Shown here: positions 5,873 to 11,520 of the stretch, piece after piece
Position numbering within the stretch: the first letter of the stretch is position 1
Layout of the letters: each line of letters opens with the position of its first letter
DNA from: Kingella oralis
Lineage (GTDB): Bacteria > Pseudomonadota > Gammaproteobacteria > Burkholderiales > Neisseriaceae
Direction of reading: 5' to 3'
Assembly (NCBI GenBank): GCA_905373195.1
Contig: CAJPSG010000010.1
Coordinates: forward strand, 1-11,521
Length of the DNA: 11,521 nt
Notes under the pieces: generated by a model
What the model was told of the DNA's origin: nothing
The model's database searches: none
Seen by the model: the letters and a program-made list of their open reading frames with translations, nothing else
Position numbers and translations under genes: made by a program

Positions 5873-6712
5873 TCACTCGCTCACGCGATGGCTCAAAATA
5901 CTGCGCTTGCCTTTTTCCAACTGCAACGAAGCCGTTTCGCCCAAGCGCAACGCCAAGCCAATCGCCAAAATATCCACCACCGCCAGCTGCAACGCCCGCG
6001 ACACCATTGGCGAATAACGATGCGCATCTTCCTGCGCCGCCAGCGCCAATTCGCAATCAGCAAACTGCGCCAGCGGGCTGCCCGCGCGGGTAATCACAAT
6101 CACTTTGGCGCCGTTTTCCTTGGCGATGCTCACCGCATCCAGCAGCTCAATCGACGATCCCGAATTGGAAATCACCACCAACACATCTTGCGCCGTTAAA
6201 ACCGCCGCCGCCATCAGTTGAATATGCGTATCCGAATACGCCACGGTGGACACGCCCAAACGGAAAAATTTATGCTGCGCATCTTGCGCCACAATGCCCG
6301 AATTGCCCAAGCCGTAAAACTCAATGCGCCGCGCGTGCGACAGCATGGCAATCGCGTTTTCCAGCTCGTTTTCATCCAAACTGCGCCGTGCACCCAGCAA
6401 CGCCGCAGCCGTGTTACCCAACACTTTTTCCATCACATCGCCCATGCTGTCATCGGTGTTCAATTCGGCGTGCACAAACGGCAAACCGTTGTGGCTGATG
6501 CTGGCAGACAGTTCCAGTTTAAATTCAGGCAGCCCCTTGTAGCCCAAGCTGCGGCAAAACCGAATCACCGTTGGCTGCGACACTTCCGCCCGCTCCGCAA
6601 TCTCCGCCACCGCCGCGTGCACAAACCATTTAGGTTCAGACAGCGCGCATTCTGCCACCTTACGCTCCGCATTGGACAACGAATCCAAAATCTCACTAAT
6701 TTTGCTTAACAT
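5873..6712 (-). CDS. hexR: RpiR/MurR-family transcription regulator, HexR type
   Basis: The 279-residue product has the two-domain layout of HexR. An N-terminal helix-turn-helix covers residues 1-77 (AEIAERAEVSQPTVIRFCRS, 36-55). A sugar-isomerase (SIS) domain covers about 120-250, with the sugar-phosphate-binding segments YGLGNSG (133-139) and VISNSGSS (170-177). In proteobacteria HexR senses the Entner-Doudoroff intermediate KDPG and controls glucose-metabolism genes. Its position next to pgi fits that role and resembles the meningococcal hexR-pgi arrangement as I remember it; glk, which I expect beside it there, is absent from this window. The ATG at 6712 gives the expected N-terminus, with only a weak AAGA-type ribosome binding site. 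The gene is 63 bases downstream of nudE and may be cotranscribed with it. The HexR subgroup call rests on similarity and context. Confidence 0.86.
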   Translation of the reverse strand: MLSKISEILDSLSNAERKVAECALSEPKWFVHAAVAEIAERAEVSQPTVIRFCRSLGYKGLPEFKLELSASISHNGLPFVHAELNTDDSMGDVMEKVLGNTAAALLGARRSLDENELENAIAMLSHARRIEFYGLGNSGIVAQDAQHKFFRLGVSTVAYSDTHIQLMAAAVLTAQDVLVVISNSGSSIELLDAVSIAKENGAKVIVITRAGSPLAQFADCELALAAQEDAHRYSPMVSRALQLAVVDILAIGLALRLGETASLQLEKGKRSILSHRVSE

Positions 6713-6745
6713 AATCTATCTTTCTTATTGGGTTACTATTTTTAT

Positions 6746-6789
6746 AGGCAGCCTGAAAAGGCAGCCTGAAAACCATTAGGCAGCCTGAA
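6746..6789 (+). repeat. Three tandem DUS copies in one orientation (hexR-nudE junction)
   Basis: Exact copies lie at 6746-6757, 6759-6770 and 6778-6789. The first two are separated by a single base. The third overlaps the end of nudE and encodes its last residues (Phe-Gln-Ala-Ala) antisense. Because all three have the same orientation they cannot form a DUS-pair terminator, so transcription from nudE into hexR could continue. Confidence 0.9.
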
Positions 6790-7348
6790 AAAGCTCAGGA
6801 CGCTTGCGCTGCAACAGCATCAACGCCGACAGCGTTTGCGCATTGCCCAGCGCATCATCATCAATCAGCGCATCCAACTGCGCCAACGCAATGCGCACAG
6901 GAATCAACGGCTCAGGCTCATCGCCATCCAGTTTAGACGCGCTCAAATCCTCCGCGATAAACACGTGCATCAGCCCAAACATATGGCTGGGCGAGGCATA
7001 CAGCGCGCGCAGCGGCGTTAATTTTGCCGCCGTGAAACCAATTTCCTCTTGCAACTCGCGCCGCGCCGCCTGTTCAGGCGTTTCACCCGCATCAATCAAG
7101 CCCTTCACGCACGTCAATTCATACCGCTCAGGACCCACCGCATACTCGCGCACCATAATCAACTCGCCATTTTCAATCGGCAACACCATCACCGCAGGCT
7201 TGCGCGACGGCGTTAAACGCTCATAAGTGCGCTCCACGCCGTTGGCAAAGCGCAAATCCACTTCCTGCACTTCAAAAATGCGCGTTTTCGCCGCCAAGCG
7301 CACCGCCAGCACCTCAGGTTTTTGCTGTTTTGTGTCTAAAAAACTCAT
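6776..7348 (-). CDS. nudE: NudE-type Nudix hydrolase (ADP compounds hydrolase)
   Basis: E. coli NudE hydrolyses adenosine diphosphate compounds such as ADP-ribose, diadenosine polyphosphates and NADH. The 190-residue product follows E. coli NudE closely in order and length: ERTYERL (39-45), VMVLPIENGELIMVREYAVG (53-72), the Nudix box from Gly83 to Phe105 (GLIDAGE...REL-EE-GF, complete metal-binding glutamates), and the LDGDEPEPL segment that is diagnostic of the NudE subgroup. The ATG at 7348 has AAGGA about 9 bases upstream. The C-terminus (ELFQAA) is encoded by a DUS that runs into the TAA stop codon. The gene lies 51 bases after a small membrane-protein gene and 63 bases before hexR, all on the - strand, so the three may share a transcript. 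Confidence 0.92.
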   Translation of the reverse strand: MSFLDTKQQKPEVLAVRLAAKTRIFEVQEVDLRFANGVERTYERLTPSRKPAVMVLPIENGELIMVREYAVGPERYELTCVKGLIDAGETPEQAARRELQEEIGFTAAKLTPLRALYASPSHMFGLMHVFIAEDLSASKLDGDEPEPLIPVRIALAQLDALIDDDALGNAQTLSALMLLQRKRPELFQAA

Positions 7349-7372
7349 CCTATTTTCCTTCTGTTACGCCAT

Positions 7373-7384
7373 TTCAGGCTGCCT
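7373..7384 (-). repeat. Exact DUS between the small membrane-protein gene and nudE
   Basis: A single exact copy lies in the 51-base gap between the stop codon of the small gene (7400) and the nudE start codon. It has no opposed partner nearby. Confidence 0.9.
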
Positions 7385-7399
7385 ATCAGGCTTACCGCG

Positions 7400-7639
7400 C
7401 TACCGCCGCGCCTGAAACTCATCCAACAATTCATTCGCATAGCGCAACGACAAACCAAACCGCTGCCGCACCGCCACCAAATCATTGATGCGATTGCCCG
7501 ACACATTCTGCCGCAGCCACTCATGCGTTTTCGGATTGCTTTTCACGCTTTCATACAAAAACCGCGCCGCCGACATACTGTTATTGCGCAGCCAAGCCAG
7601 CCACGCGATTGCCAGCGCAATCAATAAAAATTTCCACAT
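7400..7639 (-). CDS. Small membrane-anchored protein of unknown function (79 residues)
   Basis: I do not recognise this gene. Residues 2-16 (WKFLLIALAIAWLAW) form one hydrophobic segment, suitable as an N-terminal membrane anchor or uncleaved signal. The rest is soluble and basic. The last 30 residues contain AVRQRFGLSLRYANELLDEF, which resembles the I-x-VR-x-x-x-GLSLKEAKxLVD helix pattern of ribosomal protein L7/L12 C-terminal-like domains; this is a pattern match only. The ATG at 7639 has a good AAAGGA ribosome binding site 8 bases upstream. It lies just upstream of nudE on the same strand, which supports it being a real gene in that operon. No overlapping alternative gene is credible. Confidence 0.65.
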   Translation of the reverse strand: MWKFLLIALAIAWLAWLRNNSMSAARFLYESVKSNPKTHEWLRQNVSGNRINDLVAVRQRFGLSLRYANELLDEFQARR

Positions 7640-7689
7640 AAACCGTTCCTTTGTTTCAGGCTGCTATTTCAGGCTAAAACCTTTGCAAA

Positions 7690-7904
7690 ACCCCAAAGGC
7701 AGCCTGCGTAGCAAAGCGGAGTTGCGAAGCTAAAAATAAGAAATGCCGTCATTCCCGCGTAGGCGAGAATCTTGCTTGATATTCCTAAATTATTGAAAAA
7801 ACAAAGCACTGTTTAAGTTTAACCAAAATTCCCGCCTACGCGGGAATGACGGAGAATTGACCATTTCTTATTGTATTTTAGCTTTTGCAAAGATTTCAGG
7901 CTGT
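7690..7904. repeat. dRS3-bearing imperfect inverted-repeat element
   Basis: A 25-bp inverted repeat (7746-7770 with 7828-7852) has one mismatch. Each arm contains a dRS3-type unit: ATTCCC-N8-GGGAAT perfect at 7828-7847, and with one mismatch (GAGAAT) at 7751-7770. The symmetry continues outward: TAAGAAATG (7737-7745) opposes CATTTCTTA (7862-7870), GCTAAAA near 7729 opposes TTTTAGC near 7882, and degraded DUS copies lie at both ends (AGGCAGCCTGCG near 7697 and TTCAGGCTGTCT at 7895-7906). This looks like a small composite intergenic or MITE-like element. No coding sequence is seen in it. Confidence 0.75.
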
Positions 7905-8020
7905 CTTGTAATTTACAACACGATGCCGCGCAAACCGCCTGAAAGTTTGTTTCAATTACATTCTACTACACTTCACATTCGTTTACATAAACCTGTTTGC
8001 GCCACCCTGCTCCAACCATT

Positions 8021-8180
8021 TTCAGGCTGCCTTATCCCACTTTTTTACACACGCCCAAATTGACAACGCCCAGCCCAGCCCCTAAAATCCGCGCGTTTCA
8101 AAGTTCTACGCCATCTCAGGCATATTTCCCCAACCTATTTTCAACCAATTTGGCAGCGCAACTGCGTTTTCAGGCTGCCT
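8021..8180 (-). repeat. Two exact DUS copies upstream of rho
   Basis: Copies at 8021-8032 and 8169-8180 are in the same orientation. The second lies in the predicted rho leader, 30 bases before the start codon. The rest of 7907-8209 is non-coding, with no other repeat recognised. Confidence 0.9.
8060..8088 (+). promoter_or_regulatory. Near-consensus sigma-70 promoter of rho
   Basis: A perfect TTGACA (8060-8065), a 17-base spacer and TAAAAT (8083-8088) make the best promoter match in the window. Transcription would begin near 8095 and give rho a leader of about 115 bases containing one DUS. Rho is autoregulated through its leader in E. coli; whether that holds here cannot be read from the sequence. 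Confidence 0.75.
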
Positions 8181-8209
8181 ATCCTTTATTCACAAACAAT
8201 CCCAACACC

Positions 8210-9679
8210 ATGCACGTTACCGAACTCCAAACCAAACACATTACGGAACTCCTAGAACAAGCCGAAAAAATGGGCATCGACGGCGCGAACCGCTTGCGAA
8301 AACAAGACCTTGTTTTCCAAATTGTGCGCGAGCTGATTCAAAACGGGCAAGAATTTATCTGCTCAGGCACGCTGGAAGTGCTGCCCGATGGCTACGGCTT
8401 TTTGCGCAGCGCGGCAACTTCCTATCTTGCCAACCCCGATGATATTTACGTTTCCCCGCAGCAAATCCGCCGCTTTAATCTGCACACAGGCGACACCATC
8501 GAAGGCACGGTGCGCGTGCCCAAAAACGACGAAAAATACTTCGCGCTGGTGCGGCTAGACAGCGTTAATGGCGACCACCCCGAAAGCAGTCGCCACAAAA
8601 TTCTGTTTGAAAACCTTACCCCGCTGTTCCCCAATCGCCAGCTTAAATTGGAGCGCGATAATCAATCCACCGAAAACATCACGGGGCGGATTATCGACCT
8701 GATTTCCCCTATCGGCTTCGGACAGCGCGCCCTGCTGGTTGCCCCGCCCAAAACGGGCAAAACCGTGATGCTGCAAAACATCGCCCACGCCATCACCGCC
8801 AATTACCCCAATGCCGAGCTGATTGTGCTGCTGATTGACGAACGCCCCGAAGAAGTAACCGAAATGATGCGCTCCGTGCGCGGCGAAGTGGTCGCGTCCA
8901 CCTTTGACGAGCCTGCGCAACGCCATGTGCAAGTAGCCGAAATGGTGATTGAAAAAGCCAAGCGCATGGTGGAACACAAAAAAGACGTGATTATTCTGCT
9001 GGACAGCATCACCCGCCTTGCCCGCGCGTATAACACCGTGGTGCCGATGTCGGGCAAGGTGCTTACAGGCGGCGTGGATGCCCACGCGCTGCATCGCCCG
9101 AAACGCTTTTTTGGTGCGGCGCGCAACATCGAAGAAGGCGGCTCGCTCACCATCATCGCCACCGCGCTGGTGGAAACAGGCAGCCGCATGGATGACGTGA
9201 TTTTTGAAGAATTTAAAGGCACGGGCAACATGGAATTGAGCCTAGACCGCCGCCTTGCCGAAAAGCGCGTATTCCCCGCCATCAACATCAACAAATCGGG
9301 CACGCGCCGCGAAGAGCTCATCGTCCCCGCCGACCAATTGCAACGAATGTGGATGCTGCGCCGCGTGATTCATCCGATGGACGACGTGGAAGCCGCCGAG
9401 TTTTTGCTAGACAAAATCAAGCAAACCAAAAACAACGCCGAATTTTTTGACCTGATGCGCGGCGGCAATGCCAACAGAAGCAATCCCGCCAGCAATGCCA
9501 ACAACGGCAACGCCCAAGGCAGCCTGAAAACGAATAATGCAGGCTTCAACGAAACCAAGCCCAGCAGCGCAACCGCCGCGCCCGCGCAAACCAGCGCACA
9601 GCCCGCGCAGCCCAACACCAGCGAAGCGCCCACCCTGCCCCGCCGTCGCGGTCGCCCGCGCAAAAACCCCATCGCATAA
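8210..9679 (+). CDS. rho: Transcription termination factor Rho with a C-terminal extension
   Basis: Rho is a hexameric RNA helicase that binds nascent RNA and ends transcription. The core is complete: N-terminal helical and OB-fold RNA-binding region (GYGFLRS, 61-67), Walker A APPKTGKT (178-185), Walker B VIILLD (260-265), the Q loop ([22 protein letters not shown] region, 285-306) and the R loop KGTGNMEL (336-343). Rho is usually about 419 residues; this one has 489. The core ends at EFFDLMR (411-417). Residues 418-447 contain 10 Asn, the next 30 are rich in Ala, Pro, Gln, Ser and Thr, and the end is [10 protein letters not shown] (478-487), an AT-hook-like motif. A DUS encodes QGSLK (436-440). 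The ATG at 8210 fits the family N-terminus; earlier in-frame codons lie before the promoter. No clear ribosome binding site precedes it. The stop codon TAA overlaps the gloC TAAGGA. Confidence 0.98.
   Translation: MHVTELQTKHITELLEQAEKMGIDGANRLRKQDLVFQIVRELIQNGQEFICSGTLEVLPDGYGFLRSAATSYLANPDDIYVSPQQIRRFNLHTGDTIEGTVRVPKNDEKYFALVRLDSVNGDHPESSRHKILFENLTPLFPNRQLKLERDNQSTENITGRIIDLISPIGFGQRALLVAPPKTGKTVMLQNIAHAITANYPNAELIVLLIDERPEEVTEMMRSVRGEVVASTFDEPAQRHVQVAEMVIEKAKRMVEHKKDVIILLDSITRLARAYNTVVPMSGKVLTGGVDAHALHRPKRFFGAARNIEEGGSLTIIATALVETGSRMDDVIFEEFKGTGNMELSLDRRLAEKRVFPAININKSGTRREELIVPADQLQRMWMLRRVIHPMDDVEAAEFLLDKIKQTKNNAEFFDLMRGGNANRSNPASNANNGNAQGSLKTNNAGFNETKPSSATAAPAQTSAQPAQPNTSEAPTLPRRRGRPRKNPIA
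9517..9528 (+). repeat. Exact DUS inside the rho extension
   Basis: AGGCAGCCTGAA lies in the coding sequence of the C-terminal extension and is read as parts of Gln436 to Lys440. It falls about 55 bases after the point where a typical Rho would end, the usual place for an intergenic DUS. Confidence 0.92.
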
Positions 9680-9688
9680 GGAATCATC

Positions 9689-10333
9689 ATGGCATTGCAA
9701 CTGCAAATCATGCCGGTAACCGCGTTTCGCCAAAACTGCTCGCTGCTGTGGGACGACGAAACGCGCGATGCCGTGTTGGTGGACGTGGGCGGCGATGCTG
9801 AACACCTGCTTGCCGAAATCCAACAACGCAGCCTGAAACTCAACGCCATCTGGCTCACGCACGGGCATCTTGACCACGCAGGCGGTGTGCCGATGCTGCT
9901 GGAACGGCAAAACGTTCCCGTTATCGGGCCGCATGCCGATGACCAATTTTTGCTGGATGCCCTGCCCGAAACCACCGCATCCTACGGCTTCCCCGTTTGC
10001 CCCGCGTTCACGCCCACGCGCTGGCTACACGAAGGCGACACGCTGAATGTGGGCAATTTTACGTTTAACGTGCTGCACATCCCGGGGCACACGCCGGGGC
10101 ACGTCGTGTTCCATTGCGCCGCCGCCAACCTGCTGATTGCGGGCGACGTATTGTTCTACGAAAGCATCGGGCGCACCGACTTCCCGCGCGGCAACCACCA
10201 AGATTTGCTGAACAACATCCGCCACAAACTTTTCAGGCTGCCTGATGACACGCTGGTTATCCCCGGCCATGCCCGCACCACCACGATTGGGCATGAGAAG
10301 CGGTTTAATCCGTATGTGGGCGGGGCAGCCTGA
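9689..10333 (+). CDS. gloC: Type II glyoxalase, GloC/YcbL-like metallo-beta-lactamase-fold hydrolase
   Basis: The 214-residue product aligns from end to end with E. coli YcbL (GloC), a zinc hydroxyacylglutathione hydrolase that takes part in methylglyoxal detoxification. Metal ligands are all present: THGHLDH (His58, His60, Asp62, His63), IPGHTPGH (His134), AGDVL (Asp153) and IPGH (His194). MPVTAFRQNCSLLW (8-21), PGHVVF (136-141) and GRTDFPRGNH (161-170) are subgroup hallmarks. It is shorter than classical GloB because it lacks the C-terminal helical substrate domain. AAGGA (9678-9682) lies 6 bases before the ATG and overlaps the rho stop codon, so translation is likely coupled to rho. An exact DUS lies inside the gene (10232-10243, encoding FRLP), and a variant DUS (10323-10334) contains the TGA stop codon, making the end Ala-Ala. 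Confidence 0.92.
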   Translation: MALQLQIMPVTAFRQNCSLLWDDETRDAVLVDVGGDAEHLLAEIQQRSLKLNAIWLTHGHLDHAGGVPMLLERQNVPVIGPHADDQFLLDALPETTASYGFPVCPAFTPTRWLHEGDTLNVGNFTFNVLHIPGHTPGHVVFHCAAANLLIAGDVLFYESIGRTDFPRGNHQDLLNNIRHKLFRLPDDTLVIPGHARTTTIGHEKRFNPYVGGAA

Positions 10334-10334
10334 A
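10232..10334. repeat. DUS copies within the end of gloC
   Basis: An exact copy (TTCAGGCTGCCT) lies at 10232-10243. A one-mismatch copy (GGGCAGCCTGAA) lies at 10323-10334 and spans the stop codon. They are opposed and 79 bases apart, too far for a typical terminator hairpin. Confidence 0.85.
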
Positions 10335-10355
10335 AGTAAGAATCCAAGCAAAAGC

Positions 10356-10381
10356 AAAGGCGTATTGAATACGCCTTTTTT
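10356..10381 (+). terminator. Intrinsic terminator of the rho-gloC operon
   Basis: AAAGGCGTAT (10356-10365) pairs with ATACGCCTTT (10369-10378) around a 3-base loop, and the run of T continues to 10381. It begins 23 bases after the gloC stop codon. It is a classical Rho-independent terminator not made from DUS, and with A's on the left side it may also act on the - strand. Confidence 0.85.
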
Positions 10382-10414
10382 GTTGCGCGTCCAACGCCTA
10401 TTTATACGCCGATG

Positions 10415-10603
10415 AGGCAGCCTGAAATCTATTAGTCATTCAAGTAAGGCGTATGGCTTTGCCACGCACGCGGTTTGCCAAATCTCAACCAAGTACACGT
10501 GCCTGCGGCACACATCCCGCGCTTATAAACCCATTTTCAGGCTGCCTATCCATCGCACACAAAAAGCAGCCTGAAAACCAGTTCCCCAGTTTTCAGGCTG
10601 CCT
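10415..10603. repeat. DUS cluster K in the gloC-rpmE gap
   Basis: Exact copies lie at 10415-10426 (+), 10536-10547 (-) and 10592-10603 (-), with a one-mismatch copy (AAGCAGCCTGAA) at 10564-10575 (+). Apart from these and the two terminators, I see nothing recognisable in 10382-10560; a 5-bp GTGCC/GGCAC hairpin near 10509 is probably incidental. Confidence 0.88.
10561..10601 (-). terminator. DUS-derived intrinsic terminator of rpmE
   Basis: Read on the - strand, a 13-bp stem (10589-10601 with 10566-10578) is followed by five T's (10565-10561). The variant DUS has AA in place of AG at its outer end, which extends the U-tract to the foot of the stem. It begins 15 bases after the rpmE stop codon. 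Confidence 0.75.
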
Positions 10604-10616
10604 TTGTTGCAATACA

Positions 10617-10838
10617 TTAAACCGAACGTTTGAACATATTGCCGTATTTTTGATTGAATTTGTCCACGCGACCTGCGGTGTCCACAATTTTTTGTTTGCC
10701 AGTGTAGAAAGGATGGCAGTTTGAGCAAACCTCGATGTTGAAGTTTTCTTTTTCCATAGTGGATTTGATTACAAATTTGTTGCCGCAAGAGCAAGTAACA
10801 TTCACTTCATGGTATTCGGGATGGATTTCAGGTTTCAT
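10617..10838 (-). CDS. rpmE: 50S ribosomal protein L31, zinc-binding type
   Basis: The 73-residue product is a typical L31, a protein that helps bridge the large and small ribosomal subunits. It begins [12 protein letters not shown] and carries four cysteines (Cys16, Cys18, Cys38, Cys41), the zinc-binding arrangement of the C+ form (RpmE). The alternative zinc-free form (YkgM/RpmE2) lacks these. The conserved [12 protein letters not shown] and KFNQKYG segments are present. The ATG at 10838 has a strong AAGGAAAT ribosome binding site. A clear promoter and a hairpin-containing leader lie upstream, and a DUS-based terminator follows, so the gene is probably a single-gene transcript. Nothing unusual is seen in the protein. 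Confidence 0.98.
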   Translation of the reverse strand: MKPEIHPEYHEVNVTCSCGNKFVIKSTMEKENFNIEVCSNCHPFYTGKQKIVDTAGRVDKFNQKYGNMFKRSV

Positions 10839-10859
10839 GTTATTTCCTTAAAAAAGCGA

Positions 10860-10880
10860 GCGTAGGGGTTTTGCCTGCGC
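10860..10880 (-). promoter_or_regulatory. Hairpin in the rpmE leader
   Basis: GCGTAGG (10860-10866) opposes CCTGCGC (10874-10880) with one non-Watson-Crick position that can pair as G-U in one of the strands. It lies within the predicted 55-base leader, just upstream of the ribosome binding site. L31 leaders with autoregulatory structures are known in other bacteria, so a similar role is possible but not shown. Confidence 0.3.
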
Positions 10881-10900
10881 CTCATTGAACGAAGCCGCGC

Positions 10901-10929
10901 ATTATCCCGATTTTTCATTGGTTTGGCAA
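10901..10929 (-). promoter_or_regulatory. Sigma-70 promoter of rpmE
   Basis: On the - strand TTGCCA (10929-10924) is followed by exactly 17 bases and GATAAT (10906-10901). Transcription would start near 10894, giving a leader of about 55 bases. A strong promoter suits a ribosomal protein gene. Confidence 0.65.
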
Positions 10930-10945
10930 GAACCTATGATGTTTA

Positions 10946-10957
10946 AGGTAGCCTGAA
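10946..10957 (+). repeat. Variant DUS upstream of lspA
   Basis: AGGTAGCCTGAA differs from the consensus at one position. It lies in the gap between the divergent rpmE and lspA genes and has no opposed partner. Confidence 0.6.
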
Positions 10958-10964
10958 AATCCAG

Positions 10965-10970
10965 TACAAT
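10965..10970 (+). promoter_or_regulatory. Possible -10 box of the lspA promoter
   Basis: TACAAT lies 30 bases before the lspA ATG. At 17 bases upstream the sequence reads TTTAAG, a poor -35, so this is only a candidate. It would give a divergent arrangement with the rpmE promoter. Confidence 0.35.
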
Positions 10971-11000
10971 CCCCCGCTTTATTTTGCGAAGCACAAACCA

Positions 11001-11471
11001 ATGAAATATCTCCCCTATGGGCTGGTTGCCCTTGCCGCCATTATCCTTGACCAAATCAGCAAATCCGCCATTCTCGCGCATTTTGCCTACCAAGAGCGGC
11101 TCAACATCATCCCGCATTTTTTTGACCTTACGCTGGTGTATAACCCCGGCGCAGCGTTCAGCTTCCTTGCCAACATGGGCGGTACGCAGAAATATTTGTT
11201 TATCGTGCTGGCGTTTATAATTAGCGGCTATCTGGCGCGCGGCATCGCCAAAAACGAATTTGGCAAGCTGGGCAACTGGGCGGCGGCGATGATTATCGGC
11301 GGCGCGTTGGGCAACGTGATTGACCGCTTTGTGCATGAAAAAGTGGTGGATTTTTTGCTGTTTTATTGGGGCGAACATTATTACCCCGCGTTTAATGTTG
11401 CCGACAGCTTTATCTGCGTGGGCGCGATGTTATTGGCGATTGACAGCATTCGGCATAAAAAGGCAGCCTGA
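11001..11471 (+). CDS. lspA: Lipoprotein signal peptidase (signal peptidase II)
   Basis: LspA is an inner-membrane aspartyl protease that removes the signal peptide of diacylglyceryl-modified prolipoproteins. The 156-residue product has the usual size and four hydrophobic segments (about 5-22, 66-82, 92-108 and 132-148). Conserved blocks are present: LDQISK (16-21), VYNPGAAFSFL (46-56), GGALGNVIDR (100-109), VVDF (115-118) and FNVADSFI (131-138). The invariant aspartates Asp108, Asp117 and Asp135 include the catalytic pair. The ATG at 11001 gives the family N-terminus; the ribosome binding site is weak (GAAG, 10988-10991). The stop codon TGA lies inside a DUS, so the protein ends KKAA. A DUS-pair hairpin follows. 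The neighbour upstream is rpmE, divergent. Confidence 0.97.
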   Translation: MKYLPYGLVALAAIILDQISKSAILAHFAYQERLNIIPHFFDLTLVYNPGAAFSFLANMGGTQKYLFIVLAFIISGYLARGIAKNEFGKLGNWAAAMIIGGALGNVIDRFVHEKVVDFLLFYWGEHYYPAFNVADSFICVGAMLLAIDSIRHKKAA

Positions 11472-11520
11472 AACGAACCTCAGCCAGCACACCATCTCAA
11501 ACCTTGTTTTCAGGCTGCCT
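11461..11520 (+). terminator. DUS-pair terminator overlapping the end of lspA
   Basis: An exact DUS at 11461-11472 contains the lspA stop codon, and an opposed exact copy lies at 11509-11520. They form a 13-bp stem (11461-11473 with 11508-11520) around a 34-base loop. The window ends one base later, so any T-tract cannot be seen. Confidence 0.55.

Noticed and set aside
7997..8209. In-frame upstream extension of rho (71 extra residues)
   Set aside because: The extension reads through DUS copies, starts before the near-consensus promoter at 8060-8088, and the family N-terminus begins exactly at the ATG at 8210.
8803..9321. Antisense frames opposite rho (172 and 179 codons)
   Set aside because: They overlap the most conserved ATPase region of rho, have no ribosome binding site and show antisense-type composition.
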